Shown: positions 1 through 6,868 of the stretch, piece by piece | How the letters are laid out: each line of letters starts with the position of its first letter | Numbering within the stretch: the first letter of the stretch is position 1 | Source: JBEKYH01 sp049511115 | GTDB lineage: Bacteria; Planctomycetota; Phycisphaerae; Tepidisphaerales; Tepidisphaeraceae | DNA length: 11,509 bases | Direction: 5' to 3' | NCBI GenBank assembly: GCA_049511115.1 | Contig: JBEKYH010000305.1 | Span: 1 to 11,509, forward strand | Position numbers and translations under genes: made by a program | The notes under the pieces: generated by a model | Told to the model about the DNA's origin: nothing | The model's database searches: none | Seen by the model: only the letters and a program-made list of their open reading frames with translations

Positions 1-1358
1 AGCGCCGGCGTCAATCCGGCGATGAATGCCAGCACGATGACGCCGACCAGATAAGCCGGTTCATACCAATCCACGTCCAGCCAGTGCAGGCTTTCGCCGA
101 AGAGCTGATACATGTACCACGAGCCGAAAGCGGTGATGGCATGTCCCGCGATGATTCCCAGGATGCACCCCAGCGCCGCGACCAGAGAGGCCTCGGCGCA
201 AATGATCGCCAATATGCGCTCCCGCGTCGCGCCCAGCGCCCGCAGTATCGCAATCTCCCGCGTACGCGCCGAGACCGAATTGTAAATGCTCACGAGGATT
301 CCCACCGCCGCCACGACAGTGACCAGCGAGCAGATAATCAGCAGCATCAGCCGCGTGGGCCGGAGAAAGACATCGAAGAAATCTCGCATGACCTGCGCCG
401 GATTGCAGGCCATCACGTCGGTGCCGTTGTTGAGATCGTAAAGCAGGTCCTGCAAGGTGACGCCGCCGCGCGATTGGACCATGATGGCCGACAGCGCCAG
501 CTTGTCTACCATGTCCGCATGAAGATGGATGACCCCGTCGGGCGTCAGGTCGTAATTCGCATGATGCTCCGTGCCGTTGGCGTCGGTCGTGACAGTTTCC
601 TCTCCATCGGCGCCGGCCGTCGGCAACATGCCCGCGCGGAGTTTCGCCTGCGCCGCCAATCCCACGCCGTGCGCGGCGATGGTGAAGAAGCTGTTCAGCG
701 GAATGTAGATCACCCGGTCCGCCGAGGTATGCGTTGGCTTGAGGATGCCGACGACTTTCCATTTTTCCGCGTGAATTTCAGGCGGTTCGCCAGGCAAAGG
801 ACTTCCGTGGGTCGCCTGAAAGGCGCTTCCGATGCGCAAATCCGACAGGCGAGACACATCGCTGCCGATAATCGCCTCAAATTTATTGCCGGCGAAAACG
901 CGCCCCTGGTCGATTTCGTATCGCTGTCCGGGCTTGTATTCCATCACGTCGTCAGCCGCCAGCGGTGCGCCGTCTTCGCCAACGCCGAAGAGGCTGGGGA
1001 GGGTGCCGACGATGCGGTACTTTCCCTGGTAGGTGTCGCCAACCACCGTGGGCACCGCCAGCTTCACGTATTTCTTCAAATCACCGCTGGTCATGCGCCC
1101 CCAGACATCAAACGGAATGTTGCCGGGGCTGACATCCATGTGATAAATCGTGTTTATGGTGAGCTGCAGCGCCGAACCTTTCTTTCCCACCAGAACGTCG
1201 TATCCGAAGTTCTTCTGCCCAAAGAGGGCATCGGTCTCGCGCCCCATGACCATGATGGCAATGGCCAATCCAACGCCGAGTGTCACAGAGAGCAAAGTAA
1301 GCCAGGTGGATAGTGCCCTCTGGCGCATGTTCTTGGTGACAAGCTGAAACAAATTCAT
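1..1358 (-). CDS. ABC transporter permease, FtsX/MacB type (partial, C-terminus off the left edge)
   Basis: This is the membrane subunit of a MacB/LolCE-type ABC exporter, working with the ATPase encoded just upstream. About 452 residues are visible. A first membrane segment lies near residues 19-38, followed by a large extracytoplasmic domain of the MacB_PCD kind. Three more hydrophobic segments make up the FtsX domain. The FtsX hallmark 'SARTREIAILRALGATR' sits between membrane segments 2 and 3. The reading frame is still open at base 1, in the last membrane helix ('AYLVGVIVLAFIAGLTPA'), so probably only a short tail is missing. The start at 1358 follows an AGAGG ribosome site 6 nt upstream and gives the typical opening 'MNLFQLVTKNMRQRALSTWL'. 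The gap to the ATPase stop is 61 bp, so the two are probably one operon. The extracytoplasmic part has a His-rich stretch (EHHANY followed by HLHAD). The substrate cannot be told from sequence. The family call is firm. Confidence 0.93.
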   Translation of the reverse strand, partial: MNLFQLVTKNMRQRALSTWLTLLSVTLGVGLAIAIMVMGRETDALFGQKNFGYDVLVGKKGSALQLTINTIYHMDVSPGNIPFDVWGRMTSGDLKKYVKLAVPTVVGDTYQGKYRIVGTLPSLFGVGEDGAPLAADDVMEYKPGQRYEIDQGRVFAGNKFEAIIGSDVSRLSDLRIGSAFQATHGSPLPGEPPEIHAEKWKVVGILKPTHTSADRVIYIPLNSFFTIAAHGVGLAAQAKLRAGMLPTAGADGEETVTTDANGTEHHANYDLTPDGVIHLHADMVDKLALSAIMVQSRGGVTLQDLLYDLNNGTDVMACNPAQVMRDFFDVFLRPTRLMLLIICSLVTVVAAVGILVSIYNSVSARTREIAILRALGATRERILAIICAEASLVAALGCILGIIAGHAITAFGSWYMYQLFGESLHWLDVDWYEPAYLVGVIVLAFIAGLTPA

Positions 1359-1419
1359 TGAAAACCTCTGGTATCCATTTTTGATGGCGGCGAATCCCCA
1401 TCATCTCCGCAAACATCAC

Positions 1420-2409
1420 TCACGCCACGGCGACAACTGGCGTTGCCGCGCGATTCAACTCCGCCAGTGAAATCCGCCGTGGCAATTGGCGGGCGATGTC
1501 CATGTCGTGGCTCACCAGCAGCAGCGACGCGTTCACTTCCTTGCAGAGATTGCGCATCAAATCGAGCACCTGCTGCGCATTGGCCGGGTCGAGCGCGCCC
1601 GTCGGTTCGTCCGCCAGCACGATGGTGGGGCGGTTGGCCAACGCGCGGGCGACGGCCACGCGCTGTTGCTGGCCGACGCTCAGGCGCGACGGCTTGTAAT
1701 TCAGCCGGTCGCTAAGGCCGACTTCCTGGAGCAAGCGTTTCGCCCAGGCGGCGTCGTGCCCGCGGCCCGTGAAACTCATCCCCAGGAGGACGTTTTCCAG
1801 CGCTGTAAATCCCGGCAGGAGATGATGGGTCTGGAAAATGTAGCCGAGGTAGGTGCCGCGAAAAATGTCGCGCTGCGCCTCAGAGAGCGTGGTGATATCC
1901 ACCTCCCCCTGCGCCGGCGAGCCGAAAACGATCCGGCCGCTATCGGGAACGAGAATGCCCGCGATGAGATGGAGCAGCGTCGTCTTGCCCGATCCGCTGG
2001 AGCCAATAAGGGCGGCCTGCTCTCCCTCGGCTAACTGAAAAGTTGGGATGTCGATCACCGGAACGACGCTCCCGTCCGGGCCGACGTACTGTTTGACGAG
2101 GTTGGTTAATCTCAGCGACATATGGATTGCGATGTCCCGTAACTGAATTGGACGAAGCGATACTTGCCGCGCAGGGCGACGACCACACTTTACGGCCATC
2201 GCCGCCAACGGCAGATGCAGAATCAGGCAGATAACGCAATTCGCCGAATCATGCCGATACGGCGGCGGCGTGGGTTGCCCCTGGGCATGCTGGCTGGCCA
2301 CCCATTCGTCGGTTTGGCGCTGCACCTGCTGAAGGTGCACATAGTCGATGCCGCCCGAAGCAATGCCCAGCATGGCCAGTGCCGTCAGGATGCCGACGAA
2401 ATGCCGCAT
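1420..2409 (-). CDS. ABC transporter ATP-binding protein (LolD/MacB type) with N-terminal Cys/His extension
   Basis: This is the ATPase that powers the FtsX-type permease encoded 61 bp downstream. The ATPase proper starts at the Met encoded at 2121 (233 aa). It has Walker A 'GSSGSGKTT' (40-48 of that module), Q-loop Gln97, signature 'LSVGQQQR' (147-154), Walker B 'IVLADEP' (167-173), D-loop 'GALD' and switch His205. It is a complete, intact nucleotide-binding domain. The reading frame continues upstream without a stop to an ATG at 2409, giving 329 aa with a 96-residue extension. I chose 2409 because the extension looks coding: it has a hydrophobic start and a Cys/His motif. A weak AGAAGA also precedes that ATG, while no clear ribosome site precedes 2121. 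The alternative is a separate small gene upstream whose stop codon was lost, with the ATPase starting at 2121. The ATPase call is certain; the start is not. Confidence 0.9.
   Translation of the reverse strand: MRHFVGILTALAMLGIASGGIDYVHLQQVQRQTDEWVASQHAQGQPTPPPYRHDSANCVICLILHLPLAAMAVKCGRRPARQVSLRPIQLRDIAIHMSLRLTNLVKQYVGPDGSVVPVIDIPTFQLAEGEQAALIGSSGSGKTTLLHLIAGILVPDSGRIVFGSPAQGEVDITTLSEAQRDIFRGTYLGYIFQTHHLLPGFTALENVLLGMSFTGRGHDAAWAKRLLQEVGLSDRLNYKPSRLSVGQQQRVAVARALANRPTIVLADEPTGALDPANAQQVLDLMRNLCKEVNASLLLVSHDMDIARQLPRRISLAELNRAATPVVAVA
2122..2409 (-). other. N-terminal extension with signal-like segment and H-x4-C-x2-C-x3-H motif
   Basis: This 96-codon segment is in frame with the ABC ATPase but foreign to that family. 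It begins with a hydrophobic stretch, 'MRHFVGILTALAMLGIASGG', that looks like a signal or anchor. A polar stretch with His25 and His41 follows, then a Pro-rich turn and 'RHDSANCVICLILHLPLAA'. In that stretch His53, Cys58, Cys61 and His65 could bind a metal. It resembles small secreted or membrane proteins of the DUF2946 kind, which carry a similar Cys-x2-Cys cluster; this is a resemblance by eye only. If the segment were exported it could not stay attached to a cytoplasmic ATPase, which argues for a separate small gene fused by a lost stop or an indel. Whether it is a fusion, a mis-joined pair or an untranslated leader is open. Confidence 0.5.
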
Positions 2410-2488
2410 GGCAATATCTTCTGGGGGTCATCGCCCAAAATCAAATCCGAGGCAACCCGATGAAGGCCGATTCCGATGAAACGACGCA

Positions 2489-3781
2489 TTAACTGCCAAA
2501 CGGCCGCGATGCCGGGGCGCCGGTGGGATCGGCGGGGATTTTGAAATCGGCGAAGTTGTCCGGATGAGCGGGATCAAAAGCCGGCACATCCGTCACCAGA
2601 TACTTGGCAATCGACAGATTGTCCGCCTTGATTCCCTCGACGATGCATCGGGCCATTTCGTAACTGCCAAAGTCGCTGTGATGCGTGCCCTCCTTTGGGG
2701 TGGCAAACAGAACTGAAACTTTGTCCGGGCCAAAGGCTTCGTAGAGGGTCTGGCTGTAGTTGGCCAAGTCAATCAGGGCAACCTTCTGTTCGCTGGCCAC
2801 CTGCCGCGCGGCGGCGAGATAATCGCCGTGGCTGTTGGTCACTTTGCCATTGGCGTCGAAAGTCTTGCGGTGCATCGGTGTGAAAACAACCGGCGTGGCG
2901 CCATGGGCGCGGGTGTCGGCGACGAATTTCTCCAGCGCGGTCTTGTAATTCTTAAATGCCCCGGCGTTGGCGCCTTTGTCTTTTTCGTCGTTGTGGCCGA
3001 ACTGCATGAAAACCCAGTCGCCGGGCTTGATAACGCTAAGGACTTTGGGCCAGCGGTTTTCGCCGATGAAGCTGTTGGCGGTTTCGCCGGATTCGCCGTG
3101 ATTGGCGACGACGATGCCGTCATTGAAGAACCGCGTGATGGTCTGGCCCCAGCTATTGTAAGTCTCGCGCGATTGGTCGGTGGAGGTGGAGTCGCCGATG
3201 ATGTAGAGGACGGGAAGATCGTTGGCGCTGGTGATCTCGATGGTGGAAACGCTGGGATGCTGGCCGATGAATTCAAGGGTGAGCTTGTCATCCCAGGCCC
3301 AGGCTTCCTGGGTTGTTTCGCGCGGGGCTTTGAGGCGGACTTTCTTGCCGCCGTCGAAGGTCGGGTAGCGGACATTGACGTTGAAGTCGCGCGTCACAAA
3401 TTGCCCGGCCGTGGTGTGAACTTCGTCCAGCATGAGGCGGCGAAGCTCGGCTTTGACTGTGGTGGTGGTCTCGGTGGTAGGATTGCCGAGGGAAACGGTG
3501 ACGCGGTAGCTCCCTTCGGGGACTTTCACGGAGAAATAAAACGCCCCATCGCTGGTCGCCGCGTGATCGGCAGCCGTGACGGCGGCGCTGACCGGTTCAA
3601 ATCCGTAACCCGTTGAATCAGCGTAAGCCGCATCGGATGCGACGGTGGTATAGCCGGCGGCGGAGGCGTTGGAGCCGAATTGGAATTTGAGGTCGAGGGG
3701 CGTCGTGTCGGCGCGGGCGGCGAAGGGAAGGAAGACGGAGACGAGGATTGCCATCAGGAGAATGCGGGGACGAGAGAACAT
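2489..3781 (-). CDS. Secreted SGNH/GDSL esterase, rhamnogalacturonan acetylesterase-like (CE12)
   Basis: This 430-aa exported hydrolase probably removes acetyl groups from pectic or related polysaccharides. A signal peptide covers residues 1-24 (cleavage after 'FAARA'). Residues 27-175 form a beta-rich domain ending in 'WAWDDKLTLEFIG', as found in front of many bacterial CE12 enzymes. The SGNH domain follows. Block I is 'IIGDSTS' with catalytic Ser198. Block II is 'NHGESGET' (oxyanion Gly229). Block III is 'GHND' (262-265, oxyanion Asn264). Block V is 'KEGTHHSDFGSYEMAR' with His367. The position that is usually Asp in the D-x-x-H motif is Glu364. The start at 3781 has GAGGAAA 4 nt upstream and yields the signal peptide directly. 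The ABC gene follows 79 bp downstream on the same strand, so read-through is possible. No sugar-binding or other hydrolase neighbour is present to narrow the substrate. The family is clear; the exact substrate is inferred. Confidence 0.9.
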   Translation of the reverse strand: MFSRPRILLMAILVSVFLPFAARADTTPLDLKFQFGSNASAAGYTTVASDAAYADSTGYGFEPVSAAVTAADHAATSDGAFYFSVKVPEGSYRVTVSLGNPTTETTTTVKAELRRLMLDEVHTTAGQFVTRDFNVNVRYPTFDGGKKVRLKAPRETTQEAWAWDDKLTLEFIGQHPSVSTIEITSANDLPVLYIIGDSTSTDQSRETYNSWGQTITRFFNDGIVVANHGESGETANSFIGENRWPKVLSVIKPGDWVFMQFGHNDEKDKGANAGAFKNYKTALEKFVADTRAHGATPVVFTPMHRKTFDANGKVTNSHGDYLAAARQVASEQKVALIDLANYSQTLYEAFGPDKVSVLFATPKEGTHHSDFGSYEMARCIVEGIKADNLSIAKYLVTDVPAFDPAHPDNFADFKIPADPTGAPASRPFGS

Positions 3782-3920
3782 GCGGTTTCCTCAGCTTTTT
3801 ATAATGGGCGACAATTCGCCACACCTATTATTACTCGTTTTGCTGGGGGATGTTGTGATGGGTCAAGGGCTGACGGTTATTGCGGGCAGCGGCTTGTTCC
3901 TGTTCGAGCGGCATAAGAAC

Positions 3921-3960
3921 CCTCACCCCAACCCTCTCCCTGAGTACATGGAGAGGGGGC
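3921..3960. repeat. REP-like palindrome (CCCTCTCC / GGAGAGGG)
   Basis: An 8-bp perfect inverted repeat, CCCTCTCC at 3932-3939 and GGAGAGGG at 3950-3957, with a 10-nt loop. It is preceded by CCTCACCCCAA. Elements of this wording occur in many GC-rich bacterial genomes as dispersed intergenic palindromes, and they translate as 'PHPNPLP'. A related but longer element is at 9636-9745. It lies upstream of the esterase gene and could fold in RNA from either strand. Confidence 0.6.
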
Positions 3961-4011
3961 AGGACAAGAATAATAAGTGAGGTTTCCAGGGAAAGAAAAT
4001 TCGCTCCCCCC

Positions 4012-4062
4012 ATAAAAACCGGAAGGCCCATGAAGCGACTCGCGATGTCGCCGCATGGGCCT
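4012..4062 (-). terminator. Intrinsic terminator reading on the minus strand
   Basis: A 9-bp stem, AGGCCCATG at 4024-4032 with CATGGGCCT at 4054-4062, encloses a second stem, GCGAC at 4035-4039 with GTCGC at 4047-4051. On the minus strand it is followed after 5 nt by a run of five T (4018-4014). No T-run follows on the plus strand. It would end a transcript coming from the hairpin-rich region to its right, or read-through from the operon at 4683-8848. The spacer before the T-run is a little long. Confidence 0.6.
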
Positions 4063-4345
4063 GACGGATGTTTGCGCTCCGCGGGGTACAAACACCCCAT
4101 CCGGTATCGGACCGATTTTAGGGCAACCTGCTTCCGGCCTGGGCCCGCCTCGGTCCCCTCAGCGTGAAAAGGCAGGTGAGTGCGATTTCACACAGACGGT
4201 TGATTGCGACACGCTTGGCCGCAACCGCTCACCCAATGGGGTGGCTTGGCGGTTTCCCGGACTGGGCTCGACCTGCCGCTGGTCGGGGGACTCTCTCCCA
4301 CCGGTGCGGACAGATCACTCGCGGCGACGTTAACCCAGATTGCCA
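4063..4345 (-). ncRNA. Possible structured RNA of unknown family
   Basis: This stretch holds no convincing protein gene but a chain of stems. CGGATG (4065-4070) pairs with CATCCG (4098-4103), and GTTTG with CAAAC lies inside. GACCGA (4110-4115) pairs with TCGGTC (4150-4155), with GGGC/GCCC inside. CGGTTG (4197-4202) pairs with CAACCG (4222-4227). ACCGC (4224-4228) pairs with GCGGT (4249-4253), with a CACCC/GGGTG hairpin inside. CGACC (4269-4273) pairs with GGTCG (4281-4285). The CGGTTG and ACCGC stems compete for the same bases. On the minus strand the chain runs into the terminator at 4012-4062, so I favour minus. A weak plus-strand terminator also exists at the other end. I looked for RNase P RNA, tmRNA, SRP RNA and common riboswitch cores and could not match any. 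The structure is seen; transcription is inferred. Confidence 0.3.
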
Positions 4346-4370
4346 GGGCGTTTTCGCGCCCATTATTTTT
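4346..4370 (+). terminator. Weak candidate terminator, plus strand
   Basis: A short GC stem, GGGCG at 4346-4350 with CGCCC at 4357-4361 and a 6-nt loop, is followed by ATTATTTTT (4362-4370). No plus-strand gene precedes it. It matters only if the hairpin-rich region at 4063-4345 is transcribed on the plus strand. The stem is short, so chance is possible. Confidence 0.3.
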
Positions 4371-4647
4371 GGGTGGCCCCGTCGCTGGCCGCCGACTCCC
4401 GCCGTGCCCGCAATTCATTGCTTCGCACGGCCTATCTTTCAGAGGAGAGCCGGTCTCCGTATCAGAAGCCTTTTCCTTTTTCGCCGGTCACTTGCGTGGC
4501 CGACGACGAGGGGAAATATATCGCGATGGTTGAAATTCACGAAATCTATTTGAATTGCAAAAAGAATCTTATCCACCGACGCGCGCAAACCCTTTGTGCA
4601 GCTAGGAAATGGCGGTGCATAACTCGGTGCAGAAGGTGACAGGGTTC
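4371..4647. other. Gene-free stretch, becoming AT-rich toward the right
   Basis: No open frame here looks like a protein, and no long repeat is visible. Base composition turns AT-rich at about 4510-4680, unlike the surrounding genes. Such a stretch could hold promoters for minus-strand transcription into the structured region. One loose candidate is TTCGTG, 17 nt, TATATT on the minus strand near 4515-4543. The -35 match is too poor to call. Confidence 0.4.
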
Positions 4648-4693
4648 AAAAACAAAAATTATCGCGCTCGGAGAAAAGAAAATTATTTGCGCG
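4648..4693 (-). terminator. Candidate terminator at the end of the SPFH operon
   Basis: On the minus strand GCGCG-type arms (4689-4693 with 4663-4667) enclose a 21-nt loop and are followed by ATAATTTTTGTTTTT (4662-4648). The upstream arm lies in the last codons of the 67-aa gene. The T-rich tail is good, but the stem is short and the loop large, so this is tentative. It is the only terminator-like element right behind the operon. Confidence 0.35.
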
Positions 4694-4886
4694 CGTGCCG
4701 CTCAGGAGGCTCGGAATTGGGGTCCCAGGGGTGATAGCCGGGGTTGACGCCGACGCAGACGAGAAGCCAGTCGAAATAGCGGCGGATCAGACTGCGGCGG
4801 TGGACGGGAGGCGATGCTGGTTGGGGAGAACTCGCCGAATCCGCTGGGTTCGCAGCGTTATCATTCTGATTGGGGTCGGCACTCAT
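4683..4886 (-). CDS. Small protein of unknown function, last gene of the SPFH operon (67 aa)
   Basis: I do not recognise this protein. The N-terminal half (residues 1-28) is low-complexity, rich in Asn, Ala, Pro, Ser and Gln, and probably disordered. The second half is basic-aromatic, 'RRSLIRRYFDWLLVCVGVNP', followed by 'GYHPWDP' and a charged tail. The hydrophobic core 'FDWLLVCVGV' is too short for a sure membrane helix but could lie on a membrane. It starts 9 bp after the stop of the TM/zinc-ribbon gene, which suggests translational coupling. No strong ribosome site is visible in front of the ATG at 4886. The tight spacing and shared strand are the main reasons to accept it. It could be a chance frame. 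Confidence 0.55.
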   Translation of the reverse strand: MSADPNQNDNAANPADSASSPQPASPPVHRRSLIRRYFDWLLVCVGVNPGYHPWDPNSEPPERHARK

Positions 4887-4895
4887 TGGCGAATT

Positions 4896-5081
4896 CTAGG
4901 CCACCCATCCGCACTTGGGGCAAGGACCGGAATTCCCAGCGCGATGCACGCCGCAGTGGGGGCAAATGACCGGCTCTTCGCGCCACGACTTTCCCGCCAG
5001 CGCCCAGGCCGCTCCCAGACACGCCACCACGGCCAGGGCCGTGACGACCAACACGACAAGAAGAGCGATATAGATGCTCAT
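4896..5081 (-). CDS. Membrane-anchored zinc-ribbon miniprotein (61 aa)
   Basis: A single membrane helix covers residues 4-29 ('YIALLVVLVVTALAVVACLGAAWALAG'). A short basic stretch follows, then a C-terminal zinc ribbon of two Cys pairs, 'CPHCG' (Cys40, Cys43) and 'CPKCG' (Cys54, Cys57). Such one-helix zinc-ribbon proteins are usually adaptors rather than enzymes; the ribbon would probably face the cytoplasm. It lies in the operon with two SPFH proteins, and the first gene of that operon (8600-8848) has the same plan of one helix plus paired CxxC. It may anchor to, or recruit clients for, the SPFH assembly; this is inference. The start at 5081 gives a full helix at the N-terminus. The ribosome site is weak. 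Confidence 0.75.
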   Translation of the reverse strand: MSIYIALLVVLVVTALAVVACLGAAWALAGKSWREEPVICPHCGVHRAGNSGPCPKCGWVA

Positions 5082-5106
5082 GGGAAGAGGCCATCATAAC
5101 CCGCCG

Positions 5107-5206
5107 TCACCAGGACCGCACGGGGGCGCCGCAGCGCGGGCAGAATTGGGCGTCGGCGCGCAAATCAGACCCGCAGGATTGGCAACCCTGGCCGAAATCT
5201 ATGCAT
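5107..5206 (-). pseudogene. Small double zinc-ribbon gene, apparently frameshifted
   Basis: Between the second SPFH gene and the TM/zinc-ribbon gene, one minus-strand frame ends in 'CQSCGSDLRADAQFCPRCG' plus APVRSW and a stop (TGA at 5109-5107). This is a typical double zinc ribbon of two CxxC pairs. That frame has no start codon: a TAA (5211-5209) lies only ten codons before the first Cys. An ATG at 5206 sits 7 nt behind a good AGGTGA ribosome site but is in another frame, and that frame stops after 23 codons. Dropping one base near 5194 joins the two into 'MHRFGQG' followed by the ribbon, about 32 residues. So this is either a recent frameshift, a sequencing error, or recoding. The ribbon resembles the one in the first gene of the operon ('ARFCSQCG'). 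Confidence 0.6.
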
Positions 5207-5236
5207 GTTTAATTCACCTGATGCGTTTGACGGCAT

Positions 5237-6868
5237 CTATTTACCCGCATCCGTGCCGCTCGCGCTTGCCGCGGGCTTCTCATCGCCCGCTTTAAGAGCC
5301 TCTGACCCCGCCAATTCCGGGAAGCTCTTCAAATCCGTCCAGAACGTGCCGGGACCGGAGAAAATCAGCCGCAAATCGGTGGGCTGAAAACCCTGGGCGA
5401 ACGTGTACAGATTATACGCCTGCGGCGACCCCAGGGCATCGACCAGCATCTTGGCTCCCTTCGCCTGTGCCTCGGCTTTAAGCTGCGTTACATCGGCGTC
5501 GGCTTTGCCGAGAATCTCCGTGCGCTGGGCGTCCAGCTCGGCCACTTGCCGCTCAATCGTGGCGACATCCAGTTCCTGCTGGGCGGTAATCTGAGCCGCC
5601 TGCTTTTGGCCATCGGCCAGAACCTGGGCTACTTTCACATTGGTTTCCGCCGCCACGTTCTCGCGGGCCACATCCACTTGCCGCAAAGTCTGCTGGAGTT
5701 CGGCGGCGACGATGGCCGTCTGGGTCTGCTGTTTGTTGGTCAGGTCCTTTTCAATTTCGATGTTAGCCTGCTGGATGGTGGCCAGCAAACCCATGGTCTG
5801 GTCGTTGCCGCCGCTGTCCTTGATGACGACGTTGCGCACCAGTGCCAGCAGGATATTCAGGTGACGGCCCGCCACTTCTTTTTCCAGCGAGGCGTTCAGG
5901 TCGTCCTGGAATTTGCTGCGGGTATTTCCCTGAATCAATTCCTTGGCGGTGAATTTGCCGCCTTCGTTTTGGCAGGCCGCCCGCATCGCCGGGCGAATGA
6001 CGTATTCCTCGACCTGATCGATGTTGCCGATGTTGGCGACAATGCTCGGGGCGTCGTCAGGGTTGCGGCCCCAGACGACGGTCAGATCGCACTCGACGGA
6101 ATACGCGTCGTTGCTGGTAAACGCGATCGAGTCATTGGATTCATGCTGCAGCGTGATCTGGTCATACCCCACCGGAACGATGGTCACATGAGCCATGCGG
6201 GGATTGAGGTAATAAATCCCCGGCTGAAGCACATTGCGGGAAATGCCGCGGAAATTCGGATCGCTGACCAGCCGCGCGTTGGAGGCGTCGGAGTTTTCCG
6301 TGGCCGGCGGTGTCTGGCCCACCAGTCGCGTCAGGACGCCGACCGAGCCGGGCGGGATCACAATGGCCGGCTCGAGTTTCACTTCGCACAAGTACGGGTT
6401 GATTTTGTAAGTGCCGGGCGTGAGGACGCTGCGCTGAATCCCCTTGCAGCCATCGGGGACGACTTCGGAGTTGTCTTCCGCGGCCGGGCCTTGCTTGAGG
6501 GTCACCACTCCGACCATGGGCGCGGAGGTCGGATCGGTCAATTGCCCGTGCGAATCCCAATTCCATTTGGTCGGATCGCCGGCGGGAATTTCAAGCTGAT
6601 CGACCACTTTCCAGTCGTAGCGAACCGGATCAAGGAAATACCGGCCCGGCCCGCGGACTTCCGCCTCGATGCCTTTGTATTGCTCCTGCCCGGCGGGCAC
6701 GACGACCATATCCGGCGGCAAAGACTCGCCGAATTTGTTGATGACGAGCAGGGCCTGCCCGGTATCGACGAATACGCGCATGGCCGTCCACTTGGTTACT
6801 TCAACCAGTGCGCCGATGAGGATGACAAACCCGATGCCACTGATAATGAGGGCTTTAATCCTTCCCAT
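5237..6868 (-). CDS. SPFH/band 7 membrane protein, second paralogue (543 aa)
   Basis: SPFH proteins build large membrane-bound rings or cages (HflK/HflC, stomatins, flotillins). Residues 7-24 form one membrane helix. Three tandem repeats of about 55-70 residues follow (about 35-95, 117-172 and 173-232), each with 'VGV', 'GI', 'L-x-PG-x-Y' and 'NP' marks. The SPFH core is about 240-350. A long Gln/Ala/Glu-rich coiled coil covers about 362-475. A conserved-looking end, 'AYNLYTFAQGF' and 'LIFSGPGTFWTDL', comes before a disordered Ala/Ser tail. I chose the ATG at 6868: it has GGAGGTG 4 nt upstream, puts the helix at the N-terminus, and overlaps the preceding gene by 14 nt, which points to coupling. 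A longer frame to 6976 only adds residues that lie inside the preceding gene. It probably forms a hetero-oligomer with the neighbouring paralogue, as HflK does with HflC. No catalytic motif is visible. Confidence 0.9.
   Translation of the reverse strand: MGRIKALIISGIGFVILIGALVEVTKWTAMRVFVDTGQALLVINKFGESLPPDMVVVPAGQEQYKGIEAEVRGPGRYFLDPVRYDWKVVDQLEIPAGDPTKWNWDSHGQLTDPTSAPMVGVVTLKQGPAAEDNSEVVPDGCKGIQRSVLTPGTYKINPYLCEVKLEPAIVIPPGSVGVLTRLVGQTPPATENSDASNARLVSDPNFRGISRNVLQPGIYYLNPRMAHVTIVPVGYDQITLQHESNDSIAFTSNDAYSVECDLTVVWGRNPDDAPSIVANIGNIDQVEEYVIRPAMRAACQNEGGKFTAKELIQGNTRSKFQDDLNASLEKEVAGRHLNILLALVRNVVIKDSGGNDQTMGLLATIQQANIEIEKDLTNKQQTQTAIVAAELQQTLRQVDVARENVAAETNVKVAQVLADGQKQAAQITAQQELDVATIERQVAELDAQRTEILGKADADVTQLKAEAQAKGAKMLVDALGSPQAYNLYTFAQGFQPTDLRLIFSGPGTFWTDLKSFPELAGSEALKAGDEKPAASASGTDAGK

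Noticed and set aside
84..1313. Long plus-strand open frame (409 codons)
   Set aside because: It is antisense to the FtsX permease, which has clear family motifs. The product is Arg/His/Gln-rich with no domain, a usual side effect of GC-rich codon use.
4012..4370. RNase P RNA, tmRNA or a cobalamin/TPP-type riboswitch
   Set aside because: The invariant sequence blocks of these RNAs are missing on both strands, so a named family cannot be supported.
4164..4553. Plus-strand open frame (129 codons) in the gene-free region
   Set aside because: Trp/Arg/Pro-rich product without a domain, overlapped by similar frames in the other two registers, and lying over the hairpin-rich region. It looks like a chance frame.
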